Source of the DNA: Proluteimonas flavola
GTDB lineage: Bacteria > Pseudomonadota > Gammaproteobacteria > Xanthomonadales > Xanthomonadaceae
Length of the DNA stretch: 64,000 nt
Assembly (NCBI RefSeq): GCF_021191705.1
Contig: NZ_JAIWPU010000001.1
Coordinates: 1-64,000, forward strand
Direction: 5' to 3'
Shown: positions 1 to 12,058 of the stretch, piece by piece
Numbering within the stretch: position 1 is the stretch's first letter
Layout of the letters: every line of letters starts with the position of its first letter
Notes under the pieces: generated by a model
The model's database searches: none
Told to the model about the DNA's origin: nothing
Seen by the model: only the letters and a program-made list of their open reading frames with translations
Position numbers and translations under genes: made by a program

Positions 1-189
1 GAAGACTCGTCCCACGATCTCGTTCGACCTGAAGCACCGCGCGCTCCTCACTACTCAGATGACTGTACTGTCTTCCCATCGCAACACCTTACGCGCTGAG
101 GTGTTGCACTTGGAACTTGAGTCTGCCGAGTCTATTGGCGGAAAAAACGAATCACACATACAAATACTGATCCTGCCATTAAAATCAAT

Positions 190-648
190 CTACGGCATTA
201 TGTTTGCAACCTCTTCGATAACGCCGAGGCGCGGAACATCGGCCGAACTTTGCCGCCCTCGAAGCGAGAAAAATCGTCCTGAAACTGTGATTCTCTGCGG
301 TGCAACGTCAATGGAAGACGCAGGAAGGCTTTGACGCAATTCGTGAACCTTGTCGCCTTCAGTTATCTGTATCGATGAAATCGAGAATCCTCTCTCCACG
401 AACTCTGGAACTGGAAAGAGCATAAGCTCATCACCCTCCCGAACAACCCACCCTCGAACCATCACAAGTTTACCATCAAAAGATTTTGGCTTACTCATTA
501 TATCGATAATAGTTGTACTGCAGTACTCCACCCCTTCCGAGTCAGACAGATAGTAACAATGATCCTCGATCGAACCTGCATCTATTTCTGCACATCCCGC
601 CAAGGATAGCAAAATCAAGCACTTAAAAAATCTTGAAGAGTTTTTCAT
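190..648 (-). CDS. Lipoprotein of unknown function, candidate immunity protein
   Basis: A 152-residue protein of unknown function. The N-terminus is a short basic and hydrophobic signal ending in a lipobox (L-A-G-C, Cys19), so it should be lipid-anchored and face the periplasm. The remainder is soluble; a central stretch around KLVMVRGWVV looks strand-rich, but I do not recognise a family. Its ATG overlaps the stop codon of the RHS-tip gene by four bases, so it is translationally coupled and last in the operon. Its place directly behind a variable RHS C-terminus, and base composition visibly more AT-rich than the rest of the window, suggest an immunity protein acting in the envelope. That role is inferred from context only. 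Confidence 0.7.
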   Translation of the reverse strand: MKNSSRFFKCLILLSLAGCAEIDAGSIEDHCYYLSDSEGVEYCSTTIIDIMSKPKSFDGKLVMVRGWVVREGDELMLFPVPEFVERGFSISSIQITEGDKVHELRQSLPASSIDVAPQRITVSGRFFSLRGRQSSADVPRLGVIEEVANIMP

Positions 649-1673
649 TTAATTTCCGAAATGTAGTCATCCGCATTGAAATAGCCATTCCTGTTGGCAC
701 TCACGTCCTCCCACATTCTGTTCATATCAAACTTCTGGATTCCGCCGTCGATGCCTATGACGTATGCATTAACACCAGCACCTCTTGCCTCGCTTACTGC
801 GTAAGCTCGCTCCATATCCCTAGACAAGAACCCACCTCCCCATCGGCCGTTATAGACAGCCGGACGCCCAGAGAATGACGTATTTTCAGGGTGAGTATGA
901 GCAATCGCCACTCGCACTCCCGGACCAGAGTACGAGGCCAGCACTTCAACACTATCTTTCGTGCCAAGAGTATAGTTGACCACGGTGCGCCTATTTGCTC
1001 CCAAGCTCGCAATATCAGCATGTACTTCAAGGCCCGACGCTTTCGTGACAAGTCCCGCGGTGTTTCTGAAATACCTTGAGGACCCCGCTTCGGTTTGCTG
1101 AAGATTTGGAATGCTATTGAACTTATCTATTGCAGCTGCGGGATTCTTCGCCACGGCAGTTATCTGGCCACGACTGAAGGAGATCCCCCCGCTCTGTTGG
1201 GCCATTCGACAATCCCAATCTTTCCCGCAGGCTCGACGACCATCCGGATCAGTAAAACGGTACGGATTGCTGTTGCCATATCTGTACCGATTGAATTGAT
1301 GATACGTGTCGCCAAGTGGTGCAATGGGATCGACCGATAGGAACACCGCCAACATCGGATCGTAGTAGCGCTGCTGCATATACGTCAGCCCAGTCGCCGC
1401 GTCCTGCACATGCCCCGTGTAGCCCGGTCCATCCTGCAAGGCCGGCGTGAGCTGCTGCCCATATGGCTCGTACTCCCGCCGCGCCACGACGTTACCGGCG
1501 CTGTCGGTCTCCGCTACAACGCTTCCAAGTGCGTCTGTATGGATGTAGCGAACGGTCGTCTGCGCATGAGCCGGCAAGGTGACCGCAACGCCGAGCCATG
1601 CCAGGAGCGTAAGAATCGCTCGAATTATGTTTCCATACATCATCGGTCGTGCAAGTTGACCCGCGCGTCTCAT
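645..1673 (-). CDS. RHS core-domain protein with variable C-terminal toxin-like domain
   Basis: A 342-residue protein. Residues 11-38 form a signal peptide ending AHAQ. Residues 40-145 are the conserved RHS-associated core (YIHTDALGS, then YYDP and a run ending TDPDGR), the region that normally plugs the end of an RHS barrel. After DPDGR the sequence is variable. It contains A-H-T-H-P (His259, His261), then FLSRD (Ser284, Asp286) and a VIGIDG segment, which recalls the JAB-like/DUF4329 tails of RHS toxins, although the JAMM S-x-x-D spacing is not exact. The ATG overlaps the stop of the long RHS gene by four bases and the stop overlaps the lipoprotein gene, so the three form one operon. The tail is more AT-rich than the core, as expected of an exchangeable toxin cassette. 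The toxin activity is inferred. Confidence 0.8.
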   Translation of the reverse strand: MRRAGQLARPMMYGNIIRAILTLLAWLGVAVTLPAHAQTTVRYIHTDALGSVVAETDSAGNVVARREYEPYGQQLTPALQDGPGYTGHVQDAATGLTYMQQRYYDPMLAVFLSVDPIAPLGDTYHQFNRYRYGNSNPYRFTDPDGRRACGKDWDCRMAQQSGGISFSRGQITAVAKNPAAAIDKFNSIPNLQQTEAGSSRYFRNTAGLVTKASGLEVHADIASLGANRRTVVNYTLGTKDSVEVLASYSGPGVRVAIAHTHPENTSFSGRPAVYNGRWGGGFLSRDMERAYAVSEARGAGVNAYVIGIDGGIQKFDMNRMWEDVSANRNGYFNADDYISEIK

Positions 1674-4600
1674 GGCTCAATCCCCGGGCCGCCAGGGGTT
1701 CCGTAAGTCTCGAGCGCCTGTGGTGTTGGCGGACTCGACCATGTCGAGCAGCCCGCCACATTACAGGCGCGCACTTGGTGTGCCGAAGCACAATAGGCCG
1801 AGCTGCTCCGCCTCCCGGCCACCGAAGTCTCCGGACCGGAGTACATTAGCGATGTCACGTCCGGCACCTTGAGCTCGTAGCGATCGGCGTTCTCCACCTG
1901 CGTCCAGTCCACACTGCACGCGATTTCGATCCGCTGACCCACGTACCATTGGCGCTTCAGGTTGTTGGTGATCCTGGGCACGGCCGTCGGCGGCCGCGTC
2001 ACCGTCACCGATGCCGCCGCGGTCCAGCCACTGCAACCGGCGACGTTGCAGGCCTGGGCACGGTAGCCCCAAGCCCCCGTCCCCTTGCCCGTGATCGCGC
2101 GGCTGGTGCCGGCGGCATTGTGGATGTTGCTCCATGCACCGCCATTCAGCCGTTCCTCCAGCCGGTAGCTGGTCGCCGATGCCACCGTGCCCCAACTGAC
2201 GGTGTAGCCGCCGGTCGTGTTAGTCGCCGGCACGGTCAGTGCGGGTGATGCGGCTGGTGGCAATGTTACCGCCGTCGTCCTGGCTGCCGAGTACGCCGAG
2301 CATCCTGTCGCATTGCAGGCGCGCACCTGATAACCCCAGTTGCCTGCAGCCTGGGCCGGCACGCTCCAGGCCATGCCGGCTGCGTTGTGAACCGTGCTCC
2401 ATGCTCCGGTTCCCGAACGCTGCTGCAATTCATAGCGAGTCGAGGTCGCCACGGCCGTCCACGTGACGCTATAGCTGCCGGTATAGCTGGTCGCCGGTGC
2501 CGTCAGCGCCGGTGCCGATGCGGGCACGTGCACCACCTGCACCGTACTGATCGCGGAATAACCCGCGCATCCTGACGTGTTGCAGCCCCGCACGCGATAG
2601 CCATAGCTGCCGGCGGCCTTGCCGGAGAACGCCTTGGTGGTCGCGGCAGCGGCGTGCACCTGCGTCCAGCCTCCCGCCCCCAGCCTTTCTTCCAGTTCGT
2701 ATCGGCTGGCGGCAGCCACGTTGGTCCAGCTGACCGTGTATACACCGCCGGGGCCGGATGTCGGCGCCGTGAGGCTTGGAACCGCCGTCGGCGGCAACAG
2801 CACCGATGCGCTGACCGTTGCGCTCCAGCAACCGCAGGTCGCCGCGCTGCAGGCCCGGACCCGGTAACCGTATGTGCCGGACGGCTTGCCGGTGATCGCC
2901 TTGCTCGTGGCTGCAGCGTCATGAATCGTCGCCCACCCGCCGCCGTTGGCCGACTCCTGCAGTTGGTACTTGACCGCAAACGGGGCACTCGTCCAGTTGA
3001 CGGTATAGCTGCCGTTCGCACTGTAGCCAGGTTCGCCGAGCACCGGCGTATTGAGCGGAATCGGCGTCTCGAGCCGCGCGACCTGGCTGCCACCCAGATA
3101 GATGTACTCGCTGGTCAACGCCTTGAGTTCGTCGCGCTGGAAACGGAGCACGCCATCCTGGCCGTAGATCGAGTACAGGCTGCGCCCGTTGCGGATCGCC
3201 TGCACCCGGCGGCCATGGCCGTCGTAGCGGTACTGTTCGAGCCCCGGGACACTGCGGAGGCGGTTGCCGAAGTCGAACTGATAGGCCTGCCCTCCCTTGG
3301 TCGCCAGATTGCCCTGTGCGTCGTAGCCAAGCGCTGCCACCGTCGCGCTACCGGACGTGTTGGTCACCGTCGTCAGGCGATTCGCGGCGTCGTAGACATA
3401 GGTGTGGTTGCGGACGCGGGACCCCGCCGTGAGCCGGGTGGTGCGCAGATTGTCGAGCACGTCGTAGCCGTAGCTGGCGGTCCCGAACATCGGCGACACG
3501 GTCTGCGTCAGCCGATCCAGTGCGTCGTACTGCATGGTCCGGTTACCACGGTTGCCCGGGAGCCCGTCGCTGATCGCCGCCACGTTGCCATGCGCGTCGT
3601 AGTCCAGGCTGTCGTCGTACACTGCCGCGCTACCGATGGCATCCCGACTACGGTCCGGCAAGCCGCGCGCGTTCTGTGCCAGCGTGTGCACCACGCCGTT
3701 GCCGTAGGTGAACTGCTTGAGCGCACCATTCGGGAAATAGCTTGCACCCGTCGCGTACGAGCCCGCTCTCGTTGGTTGGCCAAGGGCATTGGGGGAGTAG
3801 TCAACTTCGAGGCCGGACACCGAATGGACGTGCCGCGCCAGATGACCATTGGCATCAAAGCCATAACCAAGGCCCCATGCCACATCGCCGACTCCCATCG
3901 CCTCACCGGTCAGCATCCGCCGCCTGTTGTAGGTGTAGACGGTCGTCGCGACCCCTGCGCCACCGTTGTCGACGACGACCTGCGCAAGTTGACCATCCGG
4001 CGTGTATGTGTAGTCAGTGTTGCCCAGGTTGTCCGGAAAGGTCAGCGACTGCAGCCGGTTCCGGGCGTCGTAAATGCGACTTGTCCTGCGGGGAAGGATC
4101 ACAGCGGTGTTGCCGCTCGCATGGCATGCCGTCACAGCCGGCAGTCCCGCCGCCGACCATGCCAGGTTGCCGGCGCCGTCGTAGCCCATCAACGTCGCAC
4201 CGGTCTCCGGTTCCAAGCTCCTGCACAGCAACTGGTTGGCATCGTAGGTGTAACGACGGGTCAACGACGTACCGCCGCTGCTGTCGCGTCGCGTGATGGC
4301 GGTCGGCTTGCCGAACGCATCACGTGCGATATCGGTGAAGACCCCGGCCGGATGCGCGATCGATATCGGGAACTCGGTCGTCGGCTGATCCCAGGCCATG
4401 TAGCCTGTGGTCGTCTGCATGCCCTTCGGGCTCGTGACCCGCGTCTGGAACCCTGACAGGTAGGCGGTCGTCGTCGTCAGCAGACCCAGCTCGCTGTCCT
4501 GCGCCACGGCGGTCGGCCGGCCCAGCGCATCGTATTCGCTCCACGTTCCGGCCGCCGGTGCACTGGAGGTGCTGGGATACGACGCGAACGTCACCCGCCC

Positions 4601-7003
4601 ATCGTGGTCGTAGGCGAATTTCTGGAAGCGTTGTGTGGCGGTCGCATTACCGCTGTCGTACTCACGCGTCAGCAGCGGTCGCCACAATGCATCGAAGTAG
4701 CGGACCATGCGCCCGTTGCCTGTCGCCACGGTCTGCCGCCAATGACCGCCCGGTATGCCGTATTCGGCCCCCGCCACCCACTCGAACGCCTGCATCGTCG
4801 TGTTCCAGGAGGTGCTGTCGCCGCTCGGATAGCCGATGCTGGCCAGCCGGCCCATCGTGTCGTAGCCGTAGTTCGTGGGGAAGCCATTCTCATCGGTGAT
4901 CCGCGTTACCCATCCCGCATCGTTCACCAGCGCCGAACGGGTAGCGCCGCCTGGCGCCTCGGGCGTCACCGCAAAGCGGACAGTCTGCGGAACGCCTCGC
5001 TTCCAGCCCGAGAGGGACGTGACATTGCCGCCCCCGTCCTTGACCGTCGCGATCGTGCCATCGGCGTTGTAGCCCAGCGTCTGGACGGTCTTGCCGAAGA
5101 ACCTGGAAACCGTCGGCCGCGCCAGGGTGTCGTAGCTCGTCTCCGAAGCGACGACACCGTTGACTGTCTGCCTGGCCTGCTGGCCGAGGATCCACTTCGA
5201 CAGGTTGTCGTGGTACTGGGTGACTTCGGTGCGGATCGAACTGCCGGCAAGACTGCTCGACCTGCTCAATCCCAGCGGACGGGCGAACACATCGAAACTG
5301 GTCGCTTCCCAGGTGAAGGTTGCCTCCTGCTGGACGATCTGGCGTCGCCGCAGCGGCCTTATCTGGCTGGCCGATGCGTCGTCGCTTCCGAACATCGCAC
5401 CGTAGGCATTCGGGAACGGGTATGCCGCCGCCTCGGCTGTAGTGACATAGGTCAGAAGTTCCTCGCGCAACACAGCGCCACCCGGCGCCACGTGCCTGCG
5501 CCCAAGCAGGCGACCTTCGTTCAGATCGACGACCAGACCGTAGTCTTCCTCGAGCCTGGAGCCGTCCGGCATGACCATCTCCACCGTCTTGCTGGACACA
5601 CAGTTCGTGCACGGCGAGGCAGACCCACTCCAGAGCGGAATGGCTTCGGTATTCCCGGAATACGACCATACCAAGGGTTCGGGTAGGCCCGGCCCTGAAA
5701 TGGCCTTGGTCATGAGGCTGAACTTGTCGAAGTAGTTCGGCTGCATGAGCCGATAGTCGATCTGTCCCCCGACGCCGCCCGTGTTCGCCACGATGCAAGT
5801 CGTGACCGAGACGCCGCTCCGGTAATGGCGTTCGTGCCCGAAGGCGAAGCGTCCGGTCGCACCCGCCGGATGGACCAGCGTCAAGGTAAAGCCCCTTTGA
5901 GCCAACGGCGCATGGTTGCTGCAACCGAAGTTCTGCGCTGCATCCCAGGAGACATACGGCACCGACATGTCGCTGCTGTAAGCGAACCCCCAGGCAGCTC
6001 CATCAGGCTGGGAAACGGACACCAGCTGCCCCGACTGGACCCCATAACTCCACTGCCTGCCGTGTGCGGCAGCACTCACGAGCGCCCCATTGCTGTACGC
6101 GAGCGTGATACGGCGCCCGTCGCTCGCTTCGATCGATATCGGGTGACCCGCTGCGTTGTAGCTATAGTTGACCCAGTTTCCCAGGGAATCCTCGACCCGG
6201 CTTGCCAGCAGATAAACCTGGATGCGGTTTCTCGCCTTGCCGGCGTTCATCTCGGCCGCCATGGTGCCCGCCTGCCTGACGGTGCCGACATCGAAGCGGT
6301 ACTTGACGCCATTTGCGTCGACCATCAGGAACCCTTCCCCAGGGTATCCGGAGGCCATCGGCACGCAGCTGAAGGAATCCAGTTCCCTCGTGGTCCACAG
6401 CCGCGTCTGACCGTCGTCGGGCCGATGTGCCGCATTGGGCCCGGCCATGACCCCACGCGACCCTTGCCCAGGAATGGATACCTGGTAGCCCGAGAAAATG
6501 TCGCGGATCTGGTGCGGTGCCAACGTATGCGGAAAGAAATTGGTGGAACACCTGGGTTGCTCACCGTTAATAGACCGGTTCCATCCGTACTGGAAATCAA
6601 AGGTTCCGGTTATATAGGGAACGGAGATGTCCCAGTTCCCAAGCCCACCGTAGTTCTGCGGCCTCGCCCCCATCTCGGGCAAGGGCCGGACGGTCAGGCT
6701 GCGCCTGAGTTCGACCGGAAGCGGAAAGTTGCCGGGGATGCTGATGTCGACATGCTCGAAGGCTGCAGACCGGTCATACATGTTCACCTGCTCGCCGAAC
6801 AGATCGGAAGACAAGGGCGCAACCTGTTCCGCGATCTTCACGCGCTTGTCGTATTCTTGGTAAGGCTGCATCACGCCCTGCGCGTGCGCGGCCCCGGCTG
6901 TCGCCATCAAAGTCGCCACTGGCAACAAGCCCGCGACGGATGCAGAGACAAGCGCACGCCCGACCCGGCGCCGAGCGGCCGCCGACAAAAGAAGTCCCTT
7001 CAT
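1670..7003 (-). CDS. Secreted RHS/YD-repeat protein with C-terminal Fn3-like repeats
   Basis: A protein of about 1777 residues. I chose the ATG at 7001-7003 over in-frame starts up to 7231, because a strong GGAGG ribosome site lies just upstream and the protein then opens with a signal peptide (residues 1-41, cleavage near AHA-Q). After an N-terminal region come many YD repeats (YDALGR, YDGAGN, YDAHGN, YDVLDN, YDAANR) ending at YIYLGGSQVAR, which builds the RHS shell. The last roughly 450 residues are five Fn3-like repeats with paired cysteines. The protein lacks the RHS core and toxin, which are encoded by the next, overlapping gene. It probably acts as a secreted or surface shell for that product; the split arrangement is unusual. 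No VgrG, PAAR or TcB gene is nearby. Confidence 0.85.
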   Translation of the reverse strand: MKGLLLSAAARRRVGRALVSASVAGLLPVATLMATAGAAHAQGVMQPYQEYDKRVKIAEQVAPLSSDLFGEQVNMYDRSAAFEHVDISIPGNFPLPVELRRSLTVRPLPEMGARPQNYGGLGNWDISVPYITGTFDFQYGWNRSINGEQPRCSTNFFPHTLAPHQIRDIFSGYQVSIPGQGSRGVMAGPNAAHRPDDGQTRLWTTRELDSFSCVPMASGYPGEGFLMVDANGVKYRFDVGTVRQAGTMAAEMNAGKARNRIQVYLLASRVEDSLGNWVNYSYNAAGHPISIEASDGRRITLAYSNGALVSAAAHGRQWSYGVQSGQLVSVSQPDGAAWGFAYSSDMSVPYVSWDAAQNFGCSNHAPLAQRGFTLTLVHPAGATGRFAFGHERHYRSGVSVTTCIVANTGGVGGQIDYRLMQPNYFDKFSLMTKAISGPGLPEPLVWSYSGNTEAIPLWSGSASPCTNCVSSKTVEMVMPDGSRLEEDYGLVVDLNEGRLLGRRHVAPGGAVLREELLTYVTTAEAAAYPFPNAYGAMFGSDDASASQIRPLRRRQIVQQEATFTWEATSFDVFARPLGLSRSSSLAGSSIRTEVTQYHDNLSKWILGQQARQTVNGVVASETSYDTLARPTVSRFFGKTVQTLGYNADGTIATVKDGGGNVTSLSGWKRGVPQTVRFAVTPEAPGGATRSALVNDAGWVTRITDENGFPTNYGYDTMGRLASIGYPSGDSTSWNTTMQAFEWVAGAEYGIPGGHWRQTVATGNGRMVRYFDALWRPLLTREYDSGNATATQRFQKFAYDHDGRVTFASYPSTSSAPAAGTWSEYDALGRPTAVAQDSELGLLTTTTAYLSGFQTRVTSPKGMQTTTGYMAWDQPTTEFPISIAHPAGVFTDIARDAFGKPTAITRRDSSGGTSLTRRYTYDANQLLCRSLEPETGATLMGYDGAGNLAWSAAGLPAVTACHASGNTAVILPRRTSRIYDARNRLQSLTFPDNLGNTDYTYTPDGQLAQVVVDNGGAGVATTVYTYNRRRMLTGEAMGVGDVAWGLGYGFDANGHLARHVHSVSGLEVDYSPNALGQPTRAGSYATGASYFPNGALKQFTYGNGVVHTLAQNARGLPDRSRDAIGSAAVYDDSLDYDAHGNVAAISDGLPGNRGNRTMQYDALDRLTQTVSPMFGTASYGYDVLDNLRTTRLTAGSRVRNHTYVYDAANRLTTVTNTSGSATVAALGYDAQGNLATKGGQAYQFDFGNRLRSVPGLEQYRYDGHGRRVQAIRNGRSLYSIYGQDGVLRFQRDELKALTSEYIYLGGSQVARLETPIPLNTPVLGEPGYSANGSYTVNWTSAPFAVKYQLQESANGGGWATIHDAAATSKAITGKPSGTYGYRVRACSAATCGCWSATVSASVLLPPTAVPSLTAPTSGPGGVYTVSWTNVAAASRYELEERLGAGGWTQVHAAAATTKAFSGKAAGSYGYRVRGCNTSGCAGYSAISTVQVVHVPASAPALTAPATSYTGSYSVTWTAVATSTRYELQQRSGTGAWSTVHNAAGMAWSVPAQAAGNWGYQVRACNATGCSAYSAARTTAVTLPPAASPALTVPATNTTGGYTVSWGTVASATSYRLEERLNGGAWSNIHNAAGTSRAITGKGTGAWGYRAQACNVAGCSGWTAAASVTVTRPPTAVPRITNNLKRQWYVGQRIEIACSVDWTQVENADRYELKVPDVTSLMYSGPETSVAGRRSSSAYCASAHQVRACNVAGCSTWSSPPTPQALETYGTPGGPGIEP
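1690..3060 (-). repeat. Tandem Fn3-like coding repeats at the RHS C-terminus
   Basis: Four clear repeats and one diverged repeat, each about 90 codons. Recurring motifs are YTVSWT or YSVTWT, YELEER, a WGYRVRAC-like strand and a CNxxGCS pair of cysteines. They sit between the YD-repeat shell and the separately encoded RHS core. The fifth repeat, nearest the stop, is strongly diverged and carries an extra insert. Confidence 0.75.
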
Positions 7004-7319
7004 TCCCCCTCCTTCGACCTCCCCGTGGGCCGAGGGCCGAATGCTATAGCAGGACGACGCGGCAAAGGAGTAGGCCGCCAAAGCAATCATCGATTCTGGG
7101 CCGCTCGTAGCAGATCCCTGCGCCATTCCAGTCAAGGTCAGTCGATCATCACAGGCATGGGAGCTCCGCGCGCCCATCGCCACCTGGGCAAACCCTTGTG
7201 GCGATTCACCCGCCGCTTCGAGTTGACCCATTGGCCCTAAGCTTGGGGCGGCGGCCGCTGCCGCAGAACCATGGTCGGAGAGGACGGCCGGTGTTCTCGG
7301 TCTTCAAAGCAACCAGGCA

Positions 7320-7530
7320 CGTTGCAATAGGCGCCACTTCCCCTTGGCAAGCACCGTTGACTCGGCAGCAAGGGCGGAGGCTGACGTTGATGGATGTCGC
7401 ACGCGCCTGGCCCGGCGCGGCACGCATCCGCGCACCACTCAAGGCATTCGACCGCTTGCTCAGCAATCGACATCTACATACCGAGCGCGCCGCGATTGAC
7501 CGTGAGATGGCGCGCTGGTTGTTGCGGGTT
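7320..7530 (+). pseudogene. IS4-family transposase N-terminal remnant
   Basis: The plus-strand frame here encodes a segment resembling the N-terminal region of IS4-type transposases: a GRRLTLMDVAR-like stretch, then RAPLKAFDRLLSNRHLH, then ERAAIDREMARWLL. There is no DDE catalytic core, no downstream continuation and no terminal inverted repeat that I could see, so only about 70 codons survive. It lies in the gap between the RHS operon and the Fic gene and marks past insertion at this boundary. The assignment rests on recall of the family motif. Confidence 0.5.
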
Positions 7531-7582
7531 CGCGCGCTTGCGGATGCGGCACCCGACCAATCAGTCCCACTCGCCTGCTGCC

Positions 7583-7665
7583 GAATCGCGCCAGAATCGC
7601 GCCAGCTCCGATTGAATCGCGCCATTTACTGGCCTTTCGCGCCGGAATTCGTTTAAATCGCGCCA
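7583..7665 (+). promoter_or_regulatory. Cluster of four AATCGCGCCA direct repeats, candidate operator
   Basis: GAATCGCGCCA occurs at 7583-7593, 7594-7604 and 7614-7624, and AAATCGCGCCA at 7655-7665. The start-to-start distances are 11, 20 and 41 bases, close to 1, 2 and 4 helical turns. The last copy ends 20 bases before the Fic start codon. Evenly phased direct repeats before a gene whose product begins with a winged-helix-like segment suggest autoregulation; this is inference. Confidence 0.5.
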
Positions 7666-7684
7666 CTATCCGACGCAATTTGGA

Positions 7685-9066
7685 ATGACAGTGGCGCGCA
7701 AGCCTTCCCTCGACCCCACCACAGTGCTCGACGCGATCGCCGCCGATCCGGACGGCATGGGCATCGAAGCGCTGACGGCCGCATTTGCCTCGGTGCCTCG
7801 CCGCAACCTTCAGCGCCACGTCGCCGCACTGGTGGAACAGGGACGCCTGCGAGCCGAGGGGAACGGGCGCGCCCGCAAGTACCACGCCGTTGTCCCGACG
7901 CCGCTTCCGGCCAATGAAGCGAGGACAGCCGAATCCGGGATCGCCATCTCCGTTGAGGCTGCGCAGGTTTGCGATCTTGTCCGCCGCCCCTTGGCCCAGC
8001 GCACGCCAGTCGGATACCGCCGGGAGTTCCTGGAACATTACCGGCCCAATGAGACGGCGTGGCTCGCGCCGCCATTGCGCGCGCACCTGCATCAACTGGG
8101 CCGCTCCCTGGTGGAAGGCCGGCCCGCCGGCACCTATGCGAGGCAGGTACTTGACCGGCTGCTGATCGACCTGTCCTGGGCCTCCAGCCGACTGGAGGGC
8201 AATACCTACAGCCGGCTGGATACCCAAACCTGATCCAGTTTGGCTTGGCTGCGGCGGGCAAGGATCAACTGGAGGCCCAGATGATCCTCAATCACAAGGC
8301 CGCCATCGAAATGCTGGTGGACGAGGCACAGGCGATCGGCTTCAACCGCTACACGCTGCAGAACCTGCATGCGTTGCTGTCGGACAACCTGTTGCCGGAC
8401 TCCGGCGCCGGTGGACGACTGCGGCAGATGGACGTGGCCATTTCCGGGTCGGTCTATCAGCCACTGGCGATCCCGCAGAGGATCTCCGAGCACTTCGACA
8501 CATTGCTCGCCAAGGCGAGCGCGATTACCGATCCATTCGAGCAGGCGTTCTTCGCGATGGTCCAGCTGCCTTACCTGCAGCCTTTCGACGACGTCAACAA
8601 GCGCACCTCGCGCCTGGCCGCGAACATACCGTTGATCCGCGAGAACCTGGCACCGCTTTCATTTGTCGATGTGCCCGAGGCGCTCTACATCGAGGGCACG
8701 CTGGGCGTCTATGAGCGCAATCGCGTGGAGCTGCTGCGCGACGTCTTCGTATGGGCGTACGAACGCTCGTGTCGGCGCTACACGGTCCTGCGCGATTCAC
8801 TGCCGGCACCGGATCCTTTGCGGTTGCAGCATCGCGAGCTGCTGCATGCGCTGGTCGCCGACATCATTCAGGGAGGTGTTCGTCGCAATGACGTCGCGGG
8901 GATTCAAGCGCGGGTCGCGGCGCTGGTCGATCCGGAGGACATGGGAGACGTGCTGGCACTGACCGTGAACGAATTGAACCAGTTGCACGAAGGCAACATC
9001 GCGCGCTATCGGGTCAGACCCTCCCAGTTCCGCGGCTGGCTGGCCTTGCAGGCAGAAGCGCAATAG
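7685..9066 (+). pseudogene. Fic-family protein with winged-helix N-terminus, frameshifted
   Basis: The gene reads as one Fic protein of about 460 residues if a single missing base near 8228-8229 is restored. The first frame (7685-8233) has a winged-helix-like N-terminus (about residues 10-65) and the Fic inhibitory motif S-S-R-L-E-G-N, then stops after LDTQT. The second frame resumes at 8230 as LIQFGLAAAGKD and carries the Fic core. The loop is QPFDDVNKRTSR, so the catalytic histidine of the HPFx(D/E)GNGR motif is glutamine; I recall a Fic subfamily with this form. Active Fic enzymes AMPylate targets, but activity here is doubtful on both grounds. A sequencing error could explain the frameshift. 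Direct repeats lie just upstream and a terminator hairpin just downstream. Confidence 0.8.
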
Positions 9067-9067
9067 C

Positions 9068-9092
9068 AAAGGGCGGCCAATGGCCGCCTTTT
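9068..9092 (+). terminator. Rho-independent terminator after the Fic gene
   Basis: GCGGCC-AAT-GGCCGC forms a strong stem, flanked by AAAGG on the left and CTTTT on the right. It begins two bases after the Fic stop codon. It is one of the few classic hairpin-plus-T-run terminators in this GC-rich window. Confidence 0.7.
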
Positions 9093-9263
9093 GCGCCCTC
9101 GCCCGCCTTTGGCACCCTGTCCTGCAGGCCTGATAGCAGTGTGTCTGAGCTGCTGCCTTGCCCTTTCCTTGCTTTGGAGGCGGCGTGCGGAAGGTGCGCA
9201 GGGGGCGTTTCGGGCGTTACCGGTGAAGCCAAGAAGCCTCACCCGACGCGCGAGGCGCGTCGA

Positions 9264-9306
9264 CCCCGGATCAAGTCCGGGGCAGGCCCTCTCCCTGAGG
9301 GAGAGG
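9264..9306. repeat. Two adjacent intergenic palindromes
   Basis: CCCCGGA-TCAAG-TCCGGGG at 9264-9282 is followed by CCTCTCCC-TGA-GGGAGAGG at 9288-9306. Both are perfect hairpins. They lie between the converging Fic and aceE genes and resemble repetitive intergenic palindromes of xanthomonads. They may also help terminate transcription from either side. Confidence 0.6.
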
Positions 9307-9367
9307 TGTCACTTCACGCCAGCTGAGACTCAATGCTTCAGGTCCTGCAGGGACGACAGGGGAAATC

Positions 9368-12058
<2,691 letters not shown>

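Noticed and set aside
820-900. Full JAMM metalloprotease motif in the RHS tail
   Set aside because: H-x-H is present but the downstream residues are S-R-D rather than S-x-x-D, so only a JAB-like resemblance is claimed.
1220-1680. RHS core gene considered as the frameshifted end of the long RHS gene
   Set aside because: It has its own start overlapping the previous stop and a good signal peptide, and the long gene ends in Fn3 repeats rather than mid-core; a split gene fits better.
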